DNA of 64,000 nucleotides, taken from contig NZ_JBBOWV010000001.1 in NCBI RefSeq assembly GCF_038007305.1, positions 1,974,501-2,038,500 of the forward strand. Reading direction: 5' to 3'. Every line of letters starts with the position of its first letter. Position 1 is the first letter of the stretch. Under the pieces are notes generated by a model that was not told the origin of the DNA, searched no databases, and saw nothing but the letters and a program-made list of their open reading frames with translations. Source of the DNA: Solibacillus sp. FSL W7-1436. GTDB taxonomy: Bacteria; Bacillota; Bacilli; Bacillales_A; Planococcaceae. This document shows, piece after piece, positions 59,504-64,000 of the stretch. Both the position numbers and the translations under genes were made by a program.

Positions 59504-60426
59504 TGAGGGAATCGTTGGAACTGCGTGAGCTAATCGACATTATTTTAAAAGGCAAATGGACTATTGTTTTATCCATTATTATAGGTATAGCAATCGCATA
59601 TGTAATTAGCTGGTATTTTTTAGAAGAGGAATATGAGTCAAAGGCAGTAGTACAAGTGGCAAGTGGAACACAGGATACGGGGATTATGTCTAATTTTATT
59701 GCCACTGAATTTACACCACTTGTATATATACAAAGAATCCAAAATGAAACGAAAATGAACGAAGCATTTAATAAAAGTGATTTTGAAAGATTTAATCCGG
59801 AAAATTTGTTAATAAAAAATGAACCAAATTCAAACCTAGTTGAACTAGTATATACTGGCTTAACACCTCAAGAAACACAACAAGGTTTACAGGTTCTAAT
59901 TAATGAAACTAAATCTGATATGAATAATTCTGTAAAGAAAACTTTGGTTGATCTGGAGGCTACTTATTTAAGTGAATCGGAAGTGCTATCAAGTGAAATT
60001 GAAAACTTAATGGTTACATATAACAACTTAATTAGTTCAAATGGATTACCGGAGATTTTAATATTACAAACCATTTCAGATACACAATTTGTAATCGATT
60101 TAAATGAGAAACAGAGTGCTGCTTTAGCAAATATTGATGGCAATGTACAAAATCAGCTGTTACAAATAAAAGCTAAAATCGATGCAAAATCTGATGAATA
60201 TAGAAGTGTATTGGCAAAATACCAATCTGTTAAAACAGGGTTAGATAGTTTCAATCCTGATCCATTTATTCGAATTATTATTGAACCAACATATGCTGAA
60301 AATCCAACCAGTCCTAATAAATTATTAAATCTAATAATTGGATTTTTATTAGCAACAATATTGGGAACTGCAATTGTATTATTCAGCGCATATTGGAAAA
60401 GAACAGAAAATATAAATACTATTTAA
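59503..60426 (+). CDS. Wzz/chain-length-determinant family protein
   Basis: A 307-residue protein with the Wzz layout: short N-terminal cytoplasmic part (ELRELIDIILKGKWTI), membrane helix 1 (~16-37), a long helical external domain, then PTYAENPTSPNKLLNLIIG (the Pro-rich signature) into membrane helix 2 (~273-297). It sets polymer chain length with the Wzy polymerase. There is no fused or adjacent tyrosine kinase in view. GTG overlaps the preceding TAG by one base. Confidence 0.87.
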   Translation: MRESLELRELIDIILKGKWTIVLSIIIGIAIAYVISWYFLEEEYESKAVVQVASGTQDTGIMSNFIATEFTPLVYIQRIQNETKMNEAFNKSDFERFNPENLLIKNEPNSNLVELVYTGLTPQETQQGLQVLINETKSDMNNSVKKTLVDLEATYLSESEVLSSEIENLMVTYNNLISSNGLPEILILQTISDTQFVIDLNEKQSAALANIDGNVQNQLLQIKAKIDAKSDEYRSVLAKYQSVKTGLDSFNPDPFIRIIIEPTYAENPTSPNKLLNLIIGFLLATILGTAIVLFSAYWKRTENINTI

Positions 60427-60523
60427 ATTAAATCTTACATTATTTACAAAGCAGGAAGTATAATGTAACCTGCTTTGTTTATTTATGACAGATAAATTCA
60501 TTTGAATAAATTAGGAGTGTTAT

Positions 60524-61744
60524 ATGAAGAATCTAGGTAACTTTTTCTTTATATTTTCTTTATTTTTGGGGCCATATTTAGCTATAAAATCTCTTTATTT
60601 TAGTCATATTTTAATAGCTGTTTTTTTGGGGATAATGTTATTAAAAGTTGTTAAGTTTAAAAAAATAAATGTCCTTTATTATAAGAAATGGTATATAGTC
60701 CTTCCTTATTTTGGTGTGTTTTGGATGATAGCATCAATACTATGGAGTGATTCCATAAGTTTTTCAATTGCATACTTCATTTATTATTTAATTGGATTAT
60801 CAATAATTTTTATCCTTGTTCATCATTTTTCATTCAATGAGGAGATAAGTTTTATCGTGAAAAGTATTACAGTTACACTAATTATTGTAATTCCAATAGC
60901 ATTTTTAGAAATGTTCACTAGTTTTAGGTTACCTCTAGCACCCTCACAGTATACAGGATCTGATACAGAGCCTACTGTATTTTGGGGTAATCCTAATAAC
61001 TTTGCTACAGTACTAAATCTGGTTTTACCATTTGTTTTATTTTCAAAAAATAAATTTAAATGGCTGGGCGCCATTATATTTTTTATAGTCATTTATTATA
61101 CAAATTCCCGATTGAATTTAATTGCCTTTTTAGGAATAGTTGGACTTTATTTCCTGATAGAAGATAAAAAGAAACTATTATATTTTACTTTAAGTTTATG
61201 TGGAGTAACAGTTTTTATGAGTATTCTTTCAGATTCATTTAAAGCATTATTGCAAAAAGTTTATGTAAACTTTGTAGAAATTTATGATGCCATATTAGAG
61301 TTTTTAAAGATGAACAATACAGCAGATTTTGATTCGATGGGAACAAGACAAAACTTATTACTCCACGGTATAGAAGGATTAATAGATTCTAATTTATTTG
61401 GTGTTGGAGCTGGAGCATCTCCCATGTTACACATAGGTTGGTTAGGTGAAACAGGTGCTATGCATAATTTTTGGATAGAGATACTAGTGGAGCAAGGAGC
61501 TGTGTTTTTTGTTCTATTTATAGTTTGGTACATGTATTTAATTATAAAAAACTATTATATATTTAAACAAAATAGCAGTGATTATAGAAATCGTTTTGCA
61601 GGTGCAATTTCTATTTCTTTAACAGGCTTTATAATAGGAGCTTTAAGTCCTTCTAGTACCATCTATATGTTACCAATGTGGTTGTTTTTAGGATTGGCAA
61701 TGATATCAATTTTTATTAATGAGGAAAACAAAGGAGAACAATAA
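60524..61744 (+). CDS. Second O-antigen polymerase-like membrane protein (Wzy)
   Basis: A 406-residue protein with ~10-11 hydrophobic segments and a polar loop around residues 245-320. The loop contains RQNLLLHGIEGLIDSNLFGVGAGASPMLHIG and GAMHNFWIEILVEQGAVFF, the G-x-G and H-N-x-x-x-E pattern of Wzy/O-antigen ligase proteins. It is separate in sequence from the one at 57956. ATG follows ATTAGGAGTGTTAT. It overlaps the next gene by one base (TAATG). Confidence 0.82.
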   Translation: MKNLGNFFFIFSLFLGPYLAIKSLYFSHILIAVFLGIMLLKVVKFKKINVLYYKKWYIVLPYFGVFWMIASILWSDSISFSIAYFIYYLIGLSIIFILVHHFSFNEEISFIVKSITVTLIIVIPIAFLEMFTSFRLPLAPSQYTGSDTEPTVFWGNPNNFATVLNLVLPFVLFSKNKFKWLGAIIFFIVIYYTNSRLNLIAFLGIVGLYFLIEDKKKLLYFTLSLCGVTVFMSILSDSFKALLQKVYVNFVEIYDAILEFLKMNNTADFDSMGTRQNLLLHGIEGLIDSNLFGVGAGASPMLHIGWLGETGAMHNFWIEILVEQGAVFFVLFIVWYMYLIIKNYYIFKQNSSDYRNRFAGAISISLTGFIIGALSPSSTIYMLPMWLFLGLAMISIFINEENKGEQ

Positions 61745-62667
61745 TGTTTTTGACAATTTGTATACCTACATATAATAGGGCACATACAATTTTAAGAACC
61801 TTAGAAAGTTTAGTGAATCAAACTTGTAAGGATTTTGAAGTATTAATTATTGATGATGGATCTTATGATGACACAGAGAACCAGGTAAATCACTACCTAG
61901 ATAATTTATTTAATGTATATACTGACGTTAAATATATAAAGAAAACAAATGGAGGTAAATATACCGCTATTAATTTGGGCTTAGATAATGCTCATGGAGA
62001 GTATTTTATGATTTTAGATTCCGATGATTGGTTGCCTAATAATAGTGTTGAAATTTTTAAAAATTTAGCCCTTGAAATAAAGAATGAGGAAAGCTATTCA
62101 GGTATTATTGGGAAGTGTTCAGATTCTAATGGGGAATTAATAGGTGATGTATTTCCGGATGAGTCACTTACCTATATAGAAATGCATTTTCCTGAAAAAC
62201 GGAGATTTAATTTTAAAGATTGTTGTGAAATCAATCGTACAGATATTTTAAGAAGATTTAAATTTCCTGAATATAAAGATGTAAAATTCATCCCGGAAGC
62301 CTATATGTTTGATCAAGTTGGATTAGAGTACAAACTATACTGTACCAATTCATTGCTAAAGATTGTTGAGTACCAAGAAGATGGGATTACGCTGAATAAT
62401 CAGTTTAAACAAAATAATATAAAAGGCTATTTGATTAATTATCAATTACGTCTTAAAAAAATTGTACCAAATTTAACTCATCGAAAGGTCTTTTACGAAA
62501 CAATTGCTTGGTGGAGATTTTGGGATGCTTATAATCGAAGCGGAAGGCCTAAAGAATTGAGAGTCTCAAAATTAAGCTTAATAGGTAGATTAATTAGGTT
62601 GGGAATGCCAATTTTAAATTTAATATATAGATTTACGCAAAAAGAACTTTATAAAAGTGGGAGATAA
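61744..62667 (+). CDS. Family 2 glycosyltransferase
   Basis: A 307-residue cytoplasmic GT-A enzyme. FLTICIPTYNRAHTILRTLESLVNQ leads to the nucleotide-binding IIDDGSYDDT, then KYTAINLGLDNAHGEYFMILDSDDWL with the metal-binding DSD. The C-terminal part is basic and likely membrane-associated. Donor and acceptor sugars cannot be told. ATG at 61744 overlaps the upstream stop, so it is translationally coupled. Confidence 0.9.
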   Translation: MFLTICIPTYNRAHTILRTLESLVNQTCKDFEVLIIDDGSYDDTENQVNHYLDNLFNVYTDVKYIKKTNGGKYTAINLGLDNAHGEYFMILDSDDWLPNNSVEIFKNLALEIKNEESYSGIIGKCSDSNGELIGDVFPDESLTYIEMHFPEKRRFNFKDCCEINRTDILRRFKFPEYKDVKFIPEAYMFDQVGLEYKLYCTNSLLKIVEYQEDGITLNNQFKQNNIKGYLINYQLRLKKIVPNLTHRKVFYETIAWWRFWDAYNRSGRPKELRVSKLSLIGRLIRLGMPILNLIYRFTQKELYKSGR

Positions 62668-62681
62668 TAGTAGGGATAGCT

Positions 62682-63905
62682 ATGTATAAAAAATTATGGG
62701 TTTTATTTAGTGGAACAATGTTAGCACAATTAATTCCGTTATTTACATTACCAATAATTACCCGTCTTTTCGGACCCGAAGAAATTGGTATATATTCTTT
62801 GTATTTAACTGTGGTTTCTATAGGTGTAATATTTACTACGATGCGATTTGAAATGGCGATACCTCTTGTAAGTCATAAGAAAATAAAACAAGTGCTAATA
62901 AATATTATTTATATTAATTTTATAGCTGCTAGTTTATTTGCATTTTTTTTAACTATATTCTTAAATAATATAAATTTGTTTAGTCATTATAACCCTTATA
63001 GTATAGGCATCCTAGCTTTTATTTCTGTGAATTCAGTAGGTATCTATCAAGTTTTCTATCAGTATGGAATAAAGAATACAGAATTTAAAGTAGTATCTAC
63101 TAATAAAGTAACAAATCAAATAAATATAGCGATACTTTCCTTGATAATAGGTTATTTTTTAAATTCATATTTAATTTGGGCAGTTGTTATAGCTCAAATT
63201 CTTTGTATCATTACCTTGAAATTTAGATTAAAACTAGATTTTGCAGATACAGTTTTTTCTTTTAAGCAACTTAAAGAAACTATACTTGAATATAGAAAAT
63301 TCCCTCTATTGCAATTGCCTATACAATTACTGAGTACTTTATCATCAAATTCAATGTTATTAGCTACTTCATTTTTATTTACTTCTCAAGAACTGGGATT
63401 TTATAGTCTCACGGAAAGAATTTTGAGAAGTCCTATAAGTATTTTAGGTAGTGGATCAGCAGATTTATTCAAGAATATGGCTACCAAAGAGATGGAAGAC
63501 AAAGGTAATTGCGCAAAATCATATAAAAAAATTCTAGTATTTAATTTTATAACGGGTATACCAATTTTTGTTGTATTGTATTTTATTATTGAATTAGTTA
63601 TATATTATTTCTTTGGAGAAATATGGATGGAATCGGCGAGGTATTCAAAGATATTAATACCTAGTTTATTTGCTATGTATATCGTTTACCCCGTTAATTA
63701 CTTGTTTATTTTATATGATTATCAAAATATAGAATTCTATATACAGGCAGTTCAGCTTTTAGCAATTGTTTTAGCGGTACTTTGGATTTTTAACAAAAAT
63801 TTAAATATTACAGATTTATTAATAATATATGCTGTAATATCAACTGTAATTTCAATATTAACAGGAATATTAGGTTTTTTAATTATAAAACTTAATAAGA
63901 GGTAG
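62682..63905 (+). CDS. Polysaccharide flippase (Wzx/MOP superfamily)
   Basis: A 407-residue protein with about 12 predicted membrane segments. The N-terminus (SGTMLAQLIPLFTLPIITRLFGPEEIGIYSLYLT) is the typical Polysacc_synt start. It would move lipid-linked repeat units across the membrane for polymerisation by the Wzy-like proteins upstream. Fifteen bases separate it from the GT2 gene. The base composition is very AT-rich. Confidence 0.9.
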   Translation: MYKKLWVLFSGTMLAQLIPLFTLPIITRLFGPEEIGIYSLYLTVVSIGVIFTTMRFEMAIPLVSHKKIKQVLINIIYINFIAASLFAFFLTIFLNNINLFSHYNPYSIGILAFISVNSVGIYQVFYQYGIKNTEFKVVSTNKVTNQINIAILSLIIGYFLNSYLIWAVVIAQILCIITLKFRLKLDFADTVFSFKQLKETILEYRKFPLLQLPIQLLSTLSSNSMLLATSFLFTSQELGFYSLTERILRSPISILGSGSADLFKNMATKEMEDKGNCAKSYKKILVFNFITGIPIFVVLYFIIELVIYYFFGEIWMESARYSKILIPSLFAMYIVYPVNYLFILYDYQNIEFYIQAVQLLAIVLAVLWIFNKNLNITDLLIIYAVISTVISILTGILGFLIIKLNKR

Positions 63906-63906
63906 A

Positions 63907-64000
63907 ATGTATATATTATTTAGTAAAAGTAAGAAGTCATATCAATACCTGGGTAAATGTAGTGAGATTCGGCTGAGCACAAACAAATGCATTTTACACA
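63907..64000 (+). CDS. Possible next reading frame, cut by the window end
   Basis: ATG at 63907 opens a frame that stays open to the right edge (31 codons, MYILFSKSKKSYQYLGKCSE...). It starts one base after the flippase stop, with AAGAGG as a poor ribosome-binding site. I do not recognise it, and it may not be a gene. Confidence 0.25.
   Translation, partial: MYILFSKSKKSYQYLGKCSEIRLSTNKCILH

Overview
The window is a stretch of a low-GC, endospore-forming, S-layer-bearing Bacillales chromosome. It is most likely a Planococcaceae (Caryophanaceae) relative of Solibacillus or Lysinibacillus. The evidence is gene content and order: the block from rpoE to mbl/flhO/flhP follows the Bacillus subtilis order, sporulation genes are present (spo0F, spoIIR, spoIID, spoIIQ, spoIIID), and an S-layer precursor with three SLH domains sits beside cell-wall-polymer genes. 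Genus assignment is inference from sequence character, not a database result.

Layout. 1-2 kb: the 3' part of icmF and a small membrane protein. 2-12.5 kb: rpoE, pyrG (with a GGGCTCC-type attenuator), a DUF2529 gene on the minus strand, spo0F, fbaA, tal, a murA paralogue, glpX, rho, rpmE. 12.5-25.3 kb: tdk, prfA-prmC, spoIIR, sua5, mntP, ywlE, then an apparent insertion (a chemoreceptor and a cytochrome c lipoprotein), then rpiB, ywlG, glyA, upp, mnaA. 25.3-33 kb: the full atpIBEFHAGDC operon behind a long structured leader. 33-41.3 kb: a DUF1146 gene, murA, spoIID, spoIIQ, spoIIID, mbl, flhO, flhP, an EpuA-like gene, fabZ. 41.3-50.3 kb: accessory genes (two unknowns, a NERD-domain protein, a YwpF-like protein), ssbB behind a likely ComK promoter, the SNF2/SWIM pair ywqA-ywqB, and an IDEAL-domain protein. 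50.3-56.3 kb: wecC, tagA and the S-layer gene. 56.3-64 kb: about 1.1 kb without an intact gene, then a visibly AT-richer polysaccharide locus (TPR protein, two O-antigen-ligase/polymerase-like proteins, a Wzz-like protein, a GT2 glycosyltransferase and a flippase) that runs to the window end.

How they work together. MnaA (UDP-ManNAc), WecC (UDP-ManNAcA) and TagA (ManNAc transferase) fit synthesis of the secondary cell-wall polymer to which the SLH domains of the S-layer protein dock. The ATP synthase, glycolytic/gluconeogenic enzymes (FbaA, Tal, GlpX, RpiB), peptidoglycan precursor enzymes (two MurA), Mbl and translation factors form the housekeeping core.

Most unusual structure. Three intergenic arrays carry a short word repeated at an almost constant 21 bp step, two helical turns. 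Two arrays (12.53-12.71 kb and 19.91-20.10 kb) use the same word, TTATTAGAA, in opposite orientation and share the same irregular 19+20 bp step. The third (42.43-42.69 kb) uses a different word, ATAATCGCCAATT, with the same period. No known feature class explains them. Two further dispersed repeat families are visible: a MITE-like element in three copies with GTTGAT-type inverted ends, and a hairpin-rich element built round CAATTACG-CGTAATTG in two copies. No tRNA, rRNA, CRISPR array or intact insertion sequence was recognised.
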